A stretch of 64,000 nt of DNA from Paracoccaceae bacterium (lineage in GTDB: Bacteria; Pseudomonadota; Alphaproteobacteria; Rhodobacterales; Rhodobacteraceae): contig JACVZW010000007.1 in NCBI GenBank assembly GCA_014654775.1, positions 446,580 through 510,579 of the forward strand, read 5' to 3'. This document shows, piece after piece, positions 39,327 to 46,846 of the stretch; positions within the stretch are counted from its first letter, which is position 1, and each line of letters opens with the position of its first letter. The notes under the pieces are model-generated. The model had not been told where the DNA came from. It made no database searches and saw nothing but the letters and a program-made list of their open reading frames with translations. Position numbers and translations under genes: made by a program.

Positions 39327-39514
39327 GATGGCAGGTCTCCTGACTCGCGGGTCTCGGCTCGCCCCGCCTTCCCGCACCCATCGGGGGCGCAGTGGCATCG
39401 GGGGTCGCTCGCCGCTTACAGTTGCGGGGGCAGTCACGGATTCGGCGCCTGATGGCTACACCACACCGTATTCCCTTTTCACCCGGCCACGCCTTTGGCC
39501 TGCCGGGAACCATC
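39327..39514 (-). ncRNA. cobalamin riboswitch, importer operon
   Basis: Read on the minus strand the element shows, in order, GGTGAAAAGGGAATACGGTG, CCGCAACTGTAAGCGG, a GCCACTG motif, GGGAAGGCGGGGCGAGC and the B12 box GAGTCAGGAGACCTGCC. The closing P1 stem can be drawn between GATGG (5' end, 39510-39514) and CCATC (3' end, 39327-39331). These are the conserved parts of the adenosylcobalamin aptamer. It lies 45 bases before the ATPase gene and would lower importer expression when B12 is plentiful. Confidence 0.93.
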
Positions 39515-39694
39515 GCGCATAGCATCGCCCTTGCCCGCAGCGCTGTCAAATCCGAAAGCGGCATCCGCCCCGCCCTTCGCGGCATCTCCGCCGCGGCACA
39601 GGCGCACAGGACCGGGTGACAAGCCCCCGCCTTCCGCCTACCCTTCCGCCATTCCCGGCCTGCATCGCGCAGGCCCCCCGTATCGGTGCCGCTC

Positions 39695-40729
39695 ATGTCC
39701 TATTCCGCGCTTCCCGACAAATCCTTCTGGCGACGCTGCCTTGAGGCACCAGATTTCCACCTGCGCGGCATCTACGACCCAAGGCTCCTGATCGGCCCCG
39801 AGGCCACCATCGCCACAGCAGGCAGTTGCTTCGCCCAGAAGATCGGGCACGAATTGCGCGCCTCCTCCGCCCGCTTCATCGACGTTGAACCCGTGCCGCA
39901 GGGCCTCTCCATGGCCACTGCCGCGCAACTCGGCTTCGGCCTCTTCTCCGCCCGCTTCGGCAACATCTACAGCACCGCCCAACTCCTCCAACTGGCCGAG
40001 GATGCCTTCGCCGACCGCCTGCGGGACGAGGCGTTCTGGCACAAGGACGGCCGCTGGTTTGATGGCCTGCGCCCGCGGCTGGAACCGGGCGGCTTTGCCT
40101 CACAGGATCTGGCCCGTGCCGCGCGGCGGTCGCATCTGGCGCAGGTGCGGCGGATGTTTCTGGAGGCCGAGGTCTTCATCTTCACCCTCGGTCTGACCGA
40201 ACGCTGGGAAGACGCGCGCACCGGCACCGTCTACCCGATCTGCCCTGCCGTGGTGGACCCAGCCTTCGCCGATCCCGCCCACCGCTTCCACAATGCCCGG
40301 GGGACCGAGGTGGTGGCAGACCTTGACCGGACCATCACGCTCCTGACCGCGATGAACCCCGACCTGCGCTTCCTCTTCACCGTCTCGCCCGTGCCGCTCA
40401 TGGCCACCGCGACGGGCGGCCATGTGCTGGCCGCCACCGCCCGCTCCAAGGCCGTGCTGCGCGCCGCGGTGGATGAAATCTGCGCCCTCCACCCGATCGC
40501 CGACTACTTCCCCTCCTGCGAGATCGCGACCCAGAACCCCCGCCTGCGCGATGCCTTCGGCGCCGACCAGCGCGAAGTCCGGCCCGAGGTGGTGGAAACC
40601 ATCATGGACGTCTTCTTCGCCGCCCAGACGGGCCTGCGCCGCCATGTGGCCACCCAAAGCCCCAGCGCCGAAGAGGCCGCGGCGGCCGAGCTTTGCGACG
40701 AAGTCCTGCTCGCGGCGGCCCGGACATGA
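39695..40729 (+). CDS. GSCFA-family protein
   Basis: 344 residues, ATG at 39695; no strong ribosome site is visible (a GTG three codons earlier is possible). The name-giving motif GSCFAQ is at residues 43-48, followed by FGNIYSTAQLLQL, FTLGLTERWED and the SPVPLMAT segment. GSCFA proteins share features of the SGNH hydrolase fold and are tied to surface polysaccharide loci, but activity is not established. Its stop overlaps the next gene's start (ATGA). It is divergent from the riboswitch-led importer. Confidence 0.85.
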   Translation: MSYSALPDKSFWRRCLEAPDFHLRGIYDPRLLIGPEATIATAGSCFAQKIGHELRASSARFIDVEPVPQGLSMATAAQLGFGLFSARFGNIYSTAQLLQLAEDAFADRLRDEAFWHKDGRWFDGLRPRLEPGGFASQDLARAARRSHLAQVRRMFLEAEVFIFTLGLTERWEDARTGTVYPICPAVVDPAFADPAHRFHNARGTEVVADLDRTITLLTAMNPDLRFLFTVSPVPLMATATGGHVLAATARSKAVLRAAVDEICALHPIADYFPSCEIATQNPRLRDAFGADQREVRPEVVETIMDVFFAAQTGLRRHVATQSPSAEEAAAAELCDEVLLAAART

Positions 40730-41523
40730 GGCTTTTGGTCTTTGGCGATTCTCACGCCGCCTGCCTGATCGAGGCATGGCGTGCAGGCGGTTGGCCCACC
40801 GATTGGCAAATGGCCTTCTTCGTCCGCCCCGGCAGCGGCCCGCCCGAACACACCCTCTCTGGCACCACGATCCACGCCGCCACACCCGCCTTCCTCGACG
40901 TGCTGCAGCGCCTTGATCAGCCATCCACCCATGACCTCGCCGCGCAGGATGCCTTCGTGATCGTGGGCGGCGGCGTCAGCCTCTTCCCCTTGGTTCAGGT
41001 CCTGAACCAATATGACGTGCTGGATTGGGGGGGCGAGATCGGCCGCGACGGCCGCCCCGCCCTGACCGAAACCGTGCTCCGCCTCGCCCTGTCCGAAGCC
41101 CTGATGAACTCAACCGCCGGGCGGCTTATGGCCGAACTGCGGGCCGTGCCGGGGCTGGCCGACCGTCCCATCCACCTCTTGCCCCAACCCTTTCCGTCCG
41201 AGCGCGTGCTGACCGACCGTTCCGCCCCTGCCGGGGCCGGGCTGCGCCGCATGGCCCGCCTCAGGCTTGCCGACCGCGCCGCCACCATCTTCCACGAGGC
41301 GACCGAACAGCTTGCCCGCCAATTCGGCGCGCACCTACACCGCCAACCCGAAGACACGGTCACGCAGCACGCCTTCACAACCCTCGCCTACACGACCGAG
41401 GCGCGGCGTCTGGTCAACCTCGCCCGGCCACAGCGCAGCAACGACATCCTCCATGCCAATCAGGCCTATGGGCGGCGGGTGCTGCAAGCTCTCACCGATG
41501 ATCCGCGCGGCGTGGCGCAGTAA
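40726..41523 (+). CDS. SGNH/GDSL-like hydrolase domain protein
   Basis: 265 residues, start overlapping the GSCFA stop. The N-terminal MRLLVFGDSHAACL has GDSH at residues 7-10, the block I pattern of SGNH enzymes. AFVIVGGGVS is a plausible block II, and ILHANQAYGRRVL near the C-terminus carries the H-x-N text often seen in the GSCFA-associated group. No signal peptide, so it acts in the cytoplasm. Substrate unknown; with its partner it may be an acetyl-transfer or deacetylation module for a polysaccharide. Confidence 0.72.
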   Translation: MRLLVFGDSHAACLIEAWRAGGWPTDWQMAFFVRPGSGPPEHTLSGTTIHAATPAFLDVLQRLDQPSTHDLAAQDAFVIVGGGVSLFPLVQVLNQYDVLDWGGEIGRDGRPALTETVLRLALSEALMNSTAGRLMAELRAVPGLADRPIHLLPQPFPSERVLTDRSAPAGAGLRRMARLRLADRAATIFHEATEQLARQFGAHLHRQPEDTVTQHAFTTLAYTTEARRLVNLARPQRSNDILHANQAYGRRVLQALTDDPRGVAQ

Positions 41524-41630
41524 CCTTAACACATTCATTTGAAGGGATTTCGCACCTGCCCCGCAGGGGGCGCGTAAAGAAGTTACACACCTTCTGCACC
41601 GAGCATCCCGCCATTCGATGGAGGTGCAGG

Positions 41631-42953
41631 ATGCCGAATGTCTACATCATCGCCGGGCAAAGCAACGCGGTCGCCGCGGCGGTGCGGATCCGCGCCGAAC
41701 TTCTGGCGCGTGATCCCGGCGCCATCGTCATCTCGGTCTCCAGCGCGGGCGCCCCCCTCACCTGGGGCCGCGCCGGAACGGACTGGTTCCAGTCCGGCGA
41801 TCTGCGCGACTCGCTGCTGTCCAGCGCGATCTCCACCCTGCGCGCCAATCCCGACGCCACTCTGCGCAGCCTGATCTGGCTGCAGGGCGAGGCAGACACC
41901 TACGCCTTCGCCCGGGCCGAAACCTATGCGGCGCAGTTCCAGTCGCTCCTGTCCCGGCTGGACGGCGGATTGAAGGCGGCCATGCCCGGCAGGCAGACGG
42001 ATTACGACGTCGTCTCGGTGCAGCTTTCGGCACAGGCACCCGAGGCGCCGTCGCGCCTGCACTGGTCCACCATCATCTCCGAACAGCGCAAGCTCGATGC
42101 CGGGTCGGACCGCATCCTATCACTCGATCCCGACGCCGTGGCGCGGGCGGCGGGCCTGTCACCCTCGGCCATGTTCAAGGACCCGCTGCATTACAGCACG
42201 CAGATGATCGACCGCCTCGCCATCGCGATTGCGGACCGGGCCGTCGGCACCACGTCCCAGCCGCCGCAGCAGGACGGGGTCATCGACGGAACAGCCGGTG
42301 CAGACCGGATCGTCGGCACCGGCGACGACTTCATCCGCGCCGCTGGCGGCAATGACACGATCCTTGCCGGGGCGGGCGATGACAGTGTCAGCGGCGGTAC
42401 CGGCGACGACCTGATCGAAGGCCAGTCCGGGCAGAAACGCTTCTGGGGCGGCCTCGGCAATGACCGCCTCTTCGGCGGCAGCGGGCAGGACCGTCTTCTG
42501 GGCGAGGCGGGGAGCGACGTCATACAAGGTGCTGCCGGGGCCGATATCGTGGATGGCGGCGATGGCGACGACCTGCTCTTCGGCGGGCTGGGGCGCGACC
42601 GGCTGTCGGGCGGTGGCGGCAATGACAGGCTGAATGGCGGGCTCGGGCAGGATGTGTTGACCGGGGGCGCAGGCGCGGATGTCTTCATCTTCACCTCGCC
42701 CGCCACCGCAGGATCAGGCCGCGGCGCCGACACGATCACCGATTTCCAGACCGGGGTGGACAGGATCGATCTTTCCGCCTTCGACACCGCCTTTGCCGGA
42801 ACCCGGGGCCTTCTTGGCGGCGGGCAGCGGTCCTTCTGGTTCGATGCGGCCTCGGGTCGCCTCCTCGGCGATCAGAACGGCGACGGCGCCGCCGATTGGG
42901 CCATCGCCTTAACGGGCGTCACACGGGTATCGGCGCAGGATTTCCTGCTCTGA
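41631..42953 (+). CDS. secreted SASA-type acetylesterase with RTX repeats
   Basis: 440 residues, ATG after GGAGGTG. Residues 1-205 are a sialate O-acetylesterase-like SGNH domain: GQSN (9-12, Ser11 nucleophile), WLQGEADT (83-90) and DPLH (184-187, Asp/His). Residues about 215-355 carry GGxGxD calcium-binding nonapeptides, and the tail (GADVFIFTSPATAGSGRGADTITDF to VDRIDLSAFD) resembles the C-terminal region of serralysin-like type I secretion substrates. No N-terminal signal peptide, which fits type I secretion. It probably removes acetyl groups from an extracellular polysaccharide. The transporter is not in the window. Confidence 0.88.
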   Translation: MPNVYIIAGQSNAVAAAVRIRAELLARDPGAIVISVSSAGAPLTWGRAGTDWFQSGDLRDSLLSSAISTLRANPDATLRSLIWLQGEADTYAFARAETYAAQFQSLLSRLDGGLKAAMPGRQTDYDVVSVQLSAQAPEAPSRLHWSTIISEQRKLDAGSDRILSLDPDAVARAAGLSPSAMFKDPLHYSTQMIDRLAIAIADRAVGTTSQPPQQDGVIDGTAGADRIVGTGDDFIRAAGGNDTILAGAGDDSVSGGTGDDLIEGQSGQKRFWGGLGNDRLFGGSGQDRLLGEAGSDVIQGAAGADIVDGGDGDDLLFGGLGRDRLSGGGGNDRLNGGLGQDVLTGGAGADVFIFTSPATAGSGRGADTITDFQTGVDRIDLSAFDTAFAGTRGLLGGGQRSFWFDAASGRLLGDQNGDGAADWAIALTGVTRVSAQDFLL

Positions 42954-42969
42954 CCACCCGCAGGCCCCG

Positions 42970-44424
42970 TCACACCGCCACCCCCGCCACGCGCAACAGC
43001 CCCGGCACATCCAGATGCGCCTCCACGTGATCGGCCAGCGCCTCCAGCGCTGCCTCCACTTCGGCGGCATGGCGGCGCGGCGCGGCGGCGATCCCCAGAC
43101 GCGCCAGATAGCCCGCTCGGAAATCATCCGACGCGAACAGCCCGTGCAGGTAACTGCCCACGATCCGCCCGTCCGCGCTTATCGCGCCCTCGGCCCGGCC
43201 CTCGACAAAGGCGAAGGGCCGCGCGCAATCCGCACCCGCCGTCCGCCCGATATGGATCTCGTATCCGTCCACGGGCAGGCCGCTGCCCGCCTCCACCGCC
43301 CGCACCCGCTCCAGCCGCTTGTCGGGGGTCATCACTGTCTCCACCGCCAGCAGGCCAAGGCCCGCCGTCACCCCCGCAGGCCCCTCGATCCCCTCCGGAT
43401 CGGCGACCGACGCGCCCAGCATCTGATACCCCCCGCATATGCCCAGCACATGCCCCCCCCGCCGCACATGGGCCGCCAGATCGATGTCCCATCCCTGCGC
43501 CCGCAGGAAAGCCAGATCCCCCCGCGTCGACTTGCTGCCCGGCAGGATCACCAGCCGCGCCTCCGCCGGGATCGGCTCACCCGCTCGCACCATCACCAGC
43601 TTCACCCCCGGCTCTGCCTTCAACGGATCAAGGTCGTCGAAATTCGCGATCCGCGACAGGGTCAGGCAGGCGATCACCACCCCTTCGCCCGATGGCGCGG
43701 CGGGAATGTCCTGCGCATCCTCGGCGGGCAGCAAATGCGCCTGCCCGAACCACGGCACCACGCCGAAGCCCTTCCACCCCGTCCGTTCCTCGATGAAGGC
43801 ATAACCGTCATCGAACAGGCGCGGGTCTCCCCGGAACTTGTTGATCAGGAACCCCGCCACCATCGCGGCATCCTCCGGATCGATCACCGCCTGCGTGCCG
43901 ACGACCTGCGCGATCACACCGCCCCGGTCGATATCTCCGGTCAGGATCACGGGCACCCCCGCCGCCCGGGCGAATCCCATATTGGCGATGTCGCCGGGGC
44001 GCAGATTCACCTCCGCCGGGCTGCCCGCACCTTCCACGATCACCAGATCATGGCCCGCCTTCAGCCGGCCAAAGCTTTCCAGAACCGCGCCCATCAGCTG
44101 CGGCTTCAGCGCCGCGTAATCCCGCGCCCGCGCCGTGGTCAGCCGCTTGCCCTGCACGATGACCTGCGACCCCGTCTCGCTTTCGGGTTTCAGCAGCACG
44201 GGGTTCATGTCCACCAGCGGCTCCAGCCCGCAGGCCAGCGCCTGCAGGGCCTGCGCCCGCCCAATCTCGCCCCCGTCCGCCGTCACGGCGGCGTTGTTCG
44301 ACATGTTCTGCGGCTTGAAGGGCGCGACCGAAAGCCCCCGCCGCCGCGCCGCGCGGCACAGTCCCGCCACCAGCATGGATTTGCCGACATTCGACCCGCA
44401 GCCCTGGATCATCAGCGCTGGCAT
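42970..44424 (-). CDS. cobQ: cobyric acid synthase
   Basis: 484 residues. Amidates four side chains of adenosylcobyrinic a,c-diamide using glutamine. The N-terminal P-loop-like [26 protein letters not shown] and NMSNNA define the synthetase half. [10 protein letters not shown] holds the nucleophile cysteine of the glutamine amidotransferase half, and SYLHGLF its histidine. It lies seven bases after cobO, same strand. Confidence 0.96.
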   Translation of the reverse strand: MPALMIQGCGSNVGKSMLVAGLCRAARRRGLSVAPFKPQNMSNNAAVTADGGEIGRAQALQALACGLEPLVDMNPVLLKPESETGSQVIVQGKRLTTARARDYAALKPQLMGAVLESFGRLKAGHDLVIVEGAGSPAEVNLRPGDIANMGFARAAGVPVILTGDIDRGGVIAQVVGTQAVIDPEDAAMVAGFLINKFRGDPRLFDDGYAFIEERTGWKGFGVVPWFGQAHLLPAEDAQDIPAAPSGEGVVIACLTLSRIANFDDLDPLKAEPGVKLVMVRAGEPIPAEARLVILPGSKSTRGDLAFLRAQGWDIDLAAHVRRGGHVLGICGGYQMLGASVADPEGIEGPAGVTAGLGLLAVETVMTPDKRLERVRAVEAGSGLPVDGYEIHIGRTAGADCARPFAFVEGRAEGAISADGRIVGSYLHGLFASDDFRAGYLARLGIAAAPRRHAAEVEAALEALADHVEAHLDVPGLLRVAGVAV

Positions 44425-44431
44425 GACGGCC

Positions 44432-45073
44432 TCAGAACTCCACCCCCGGCTGGCCCTTGATGCCGGACCGGAATGGATGCTTCACCAGCGTCATCTCCGT
44501 CACCAGATCGGCCATCTCGATCAACTCCTCCTTCGCGTTCCGCCCCGTCAGGCAGACATGCGTCATCGGCGGCTTTTCGTCGCGCAAAAAGGCCAGCACG
44601 TCCGCGATGTCGAGGTAATCATAGCGCAGCGCGATGTTGATCTCGTCCAGCAGCACGAATCGGATATCCGGATCGCGGATCAGCTCCTTCGCCTTCTCCC
44701 ACCCGGCGCGGGCCGCCGCGATGTCGCGCGCCTTGTCCTGCGTCTCCCATGTGAACCCCTCGCCCATGGCGTGGAACTCGCAGAGATCGCCGAAATTCCC
44801 TTCGATCAGGCGGCGTTCGCCGGTATCCCACGCCCCCTTGATGAACTGCACCACCGCGCAGGGCATCCCATGCGCGATGCAGCGCAGGATCATGCCAAAA
44901 CCGGAGGAGGATTTCCCCTTCCCCGCCCCGGTATGCACGATGATCAGCCCCTTGCCGTCGGTCTTCTGCGCCATCATCCGGTCGCGTGCGGCCTTCTTCT
45001 TGGCCATCTTCGCCGCATGCCGGGCCAGCTCGGCCGCGTCGTCAAGGGCGGGCATGTCGTTCCCGTCATTCAT
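44432..45073 (-). CDS. cobO: cob(I)yrinic acid a,c-diamide adenosyltransferase
   Basis: 213 residues from the ATG at 45071-45073 (AAGGAA upstream). Adds the 5'-deoxyadenosyl group from ATP. The P-loop [15 protein letters not shown] is typical of the CobO/BtuR family, as are [12 protein letters not shown] and [16 protein letters not shown]. It is divergent from the second riboswitch, with 57 bases between its start and the aptamer, so it is not controlled by that element. Confidence 0.96.
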   Translation of the reverse strand: MNDGNDMPALDDAAELARHAAKMAKKKAARDRMMAQKTDGKGLIIVHTGAGKGKSSSGFGMILRCIAHGMPCAVVQFIKGAWDTGERRLIEGNFGDLCEFHAMGEGFTWETQDKARDIAAARAGWEKAKELIRDPDIRFVLLDEINIALRYDYLDIADVLAFLRDEKPPMTHVCLTGRNAKEELIEMADLVTEMTLVKHPFRSGIKGQPGVEF

Positions 45074-45130
45074 GGTGCCGTTCCTTTTCCTTGACAGTCT
45101 CGCCCCTTGTGGCAGAGGAGGACACATAAA

Positions 45131-45336
45131 GGCGCTGGTGCCTGTCCATAAGGCAGGCCAAGAGGGAATGCGACCGGTTTTGCGACCCATCGGGTCACGG
45201 CACCGAAAGCAGCCGCCCCCGCGACCGTGACCGGAAAGGTCTGCCCCACGCCACTGGCCGCAAGGTTCGGGAAGGCGGGCAGAGCGCCGGGGCCCCCGCG
45301 CCCCGATATCCGCAAGCCGGGAGACCTGCCAGCGCC
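45131..45336 (+). ncRNA. cobalamin riboswitch, cob operon
   Basis: The P1 stem is clear: GGCGCTGG (45131-45138) pairs with CCAGCGCC (45329-45336). Inside are AAGAGGGAATGCG, the GCCACTG motif, GGGAAGGCGGGC and the B12 box AAGCCGGGAGACCTGCC. Together these define an adenosylcobalamin aptamer. It lies 108 bases before the first gene (DUF1636) of the cobW-cobN-cobG run and should lower its expression when B12 is present. Confidence 0.94.
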
Positions 45337-45348
45337 AGACTGAAACGC

Positions 45349-45443
45349 GCGGGCGGGGTGTTCCGCGACCTTCGGATGCGGGAAGCGGTCACGCGCGCCC
45401 GCCCGCAGGCCATCCCCGTCGGCACCTTGAGCTTGGGGGGTGG
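45349..45443 (+). promoter_or_regulatory. expression platform of the cob riboswitch
   Basis: Two pairings are possible after the aptamer. GCGGGCGGG (45349-45357) pairs with CCCGCCCGC (45398-45406). CCATCCCC (45410-45417) pairs, with one G-U, with GGGGGTGG (45436-45443), which is the ribosome site directly before the ATG at 45445. The second hairpin would hide the ribosome site, so control of translation start is likely. Structure is inferred by eye. Confidence 0.5.
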
Positions 45444-45444
45444 G

Positions 45445-45801
45445 ATGACCACCATTCTGCACGTCTGCACCACCTGCCGCGCCGGCCAACCCGTGCCTGA
45501 GGGCGAGGATTGCCCCGGCCTGCGCCTGCATGACGCCCTCACCGCCGCCAATGACGGCGGCCCGGTCACCATCCGCGCCGTCGAATGCCTGTCCGGCTGC
45601 GACCACGGCTGCGCCGTCGCGCTCACGAAACCCGGCGCGTGGTCCTATGTCTATGGCCGCATGACCACGGATGACGTGGATGAAATTCTGCGCGGCGCAG
45701 CCCTTTACGCCGCCTCCGACAACGGTGTCGTGCCATGGCGTGACCGCCCCGCCATCTTCCGCAAGCAAAGCCTTGCCCGCCTTCCCCCGATGGAGCCCTG
45801 A
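45445..45801 (+). CDS. DUF1636 cysteine-rich protein, first gene of the cob operon
   Basis: 118 residues, ATG after GGGGGTGGG. Cysteines fall in two groups: HVCTTCRAG (C-x-x-C, about 6-9) and VECLSGCDHGC (C-x-x-x-C-x-x-x-C style, about 50-60). This resembles thioredoxin-like [2Fe-2S] ferredoxins, so a metal or iron-sulfur site is likely. The stop is one base before the cobW start codon. Members of DUF1636 have no known function; here it is the gene directly controlled by a cobalamin riboswitch. Confidence 0.88.
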   Translation: MTTILHVCTTCRAGQPVPEGEDCPGLRLHDALTAANDGGPVTIRAVECLSGCDHGCAVALTKPGAWSYVYGRMTTDDVDEILRGAALYAASDNGVVPWRDRPAIFRKQSLARLPPMEP

Positions 45802-45802
45802 C

Positions 45803-46837
45803 ATGACCGACCTGACCAAGATCCCCGTCACCGTGATCACCGGCTTTCTCGGCGCGGGAAAGACAACGCTGATCCGCCACCTGATGCAGAACCCGCAGGG
45901 CCGCCGCCTTGCGATCCTCGTCAACGAATTCGGCACCGTGGGCGTGGATGGCGACATCCTCAAATCCTGCGCCGATGAAAGCTGCCCGGTGGAGAACATC
46001 GTCGAGCTTGCCAATGGCTGCATCTGCTGCACCGTGGCCGACGATTTCATCCCCACGATCGAGGCGCTCATGGCCCTGCCCCAGCGCCCCGACCACATCC
46101 TGATCGAAACCTCCGGCCTTGCCTTGCCCAAGCCGCTGCTCAAGGCCTTCGACTGGCCCGCGATCCGCTCGCGCATCACGGTGGATGGGGTTGTCGCGCT
46201 GGCCGATGCCGAAGCCGTCGCCGCAGGCCGCTTCGCCCCCGATCCGGCCGCCGTGGATGCCCAGCGCGCCGCCGATGACAGCCTCGATCACGAAACGCCC
46301 CTGTCCGAAGTGTTCGAGGATCAGATCGCCTGCGCCGACATCATCCTCCTCACCAAGGCCGATCTTGCGGGCGAAGAGGGCCTCGCCGCCGCCCGCGCGG
46401 TGATCGAGGCGGAAACGCCCCGCCGCCTGCCGATCATCCACGTCACCGATGGCAGCATCGACCCGCGCGTGATCCTTGGCCTCAATGCCGCCGCCGAGGA
46501 TGACATCGCCGCCCGCCCGTCCCATCACGATGGCCATGACGACCACGAACATGACGATTTCGACAGCGTCGTAATCGACCTGCCCGAAGTGGCTGATATC
46601 GACGACCTCGTCGCCCGGGTCCAAGCCCTTGCCCGTGAACAGAAAATCCTGCGCGTGAAGGGTTATGTCGCCGTAGAGGGCCGCCCGATGCGCCTGCTGC
46701 TGCAAGCCGTGGGCGAACGCGTTCGGCACCAGTTCGACCGCCCTTGGGGAACCACCCCGCGCCAGTCGCGCCTCGTCGTCATCGCCGAACATGATGACAT
46801 CGACAAAGCGGCGATCCGCCGCCAATTGGGGGTCTGA
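45803..46837 (+). CDS. cobW: CobW, G3E GTPase for cobalt/cobalamin
   Basis: 344 residues. P-loop GFLGAGKTT (14-22), the metal-binding GCICC (72-76), nucleotide-specificity TKAD and a histidine/aspartate-rich loop (HHDGHDDHEHDD) before the C-terminal CobW domain. It is thought to deliver cobalt to the aerobic chelatase. Position directly before cobN supports the cobW subgroup over zinc-related COG0523 members. Confidence 0.95.
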   Translation: MTDLTKIPVTVITGFLGAGKTTLIRHLMQNPQGRRLAILVNEFGTVGVDGDILKSCADESCPVENIVELANGCICCTVADDFIPTIEALMALPQRPDHILIETSGLALPKPLLKAFDWPAIRSRITVDGVVALADAEAVAAGRFAPDPAAVDAQRAADDSLDHETPLSEVFEDQIACADIILLTKADLAGEEGLAAARAVIEAETPRRLPIIHVTDGSIDPRVILGLNAAAEDDIAARPSHHDGHDDHEHDDFDSVVIDLPEVADIDDLVARVQALAREQKILRVKGYVAVEGRPMRLLLQAVGERVRHQFDRPWGTTPRQSRLVVIAEHDDIDKAAIRRQLGV

Positions 46838-46846
46838 TCCCGCGCC

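Noticed and set aside
41558-41571. Hairpin GCCCC/GGGGC after the SGNH gene as terminator
   Set aside because: Only five pairs, no T-run, and it lies in the short gap before the esterase gene on the same strand; evidence too weak.
45091-45096. TTGACA as -35 box for the cob operon
   Set aside because: Perfect hexamer, but no acceptable -10 sequence lies 15-19 bases downstream; promoter position left open.
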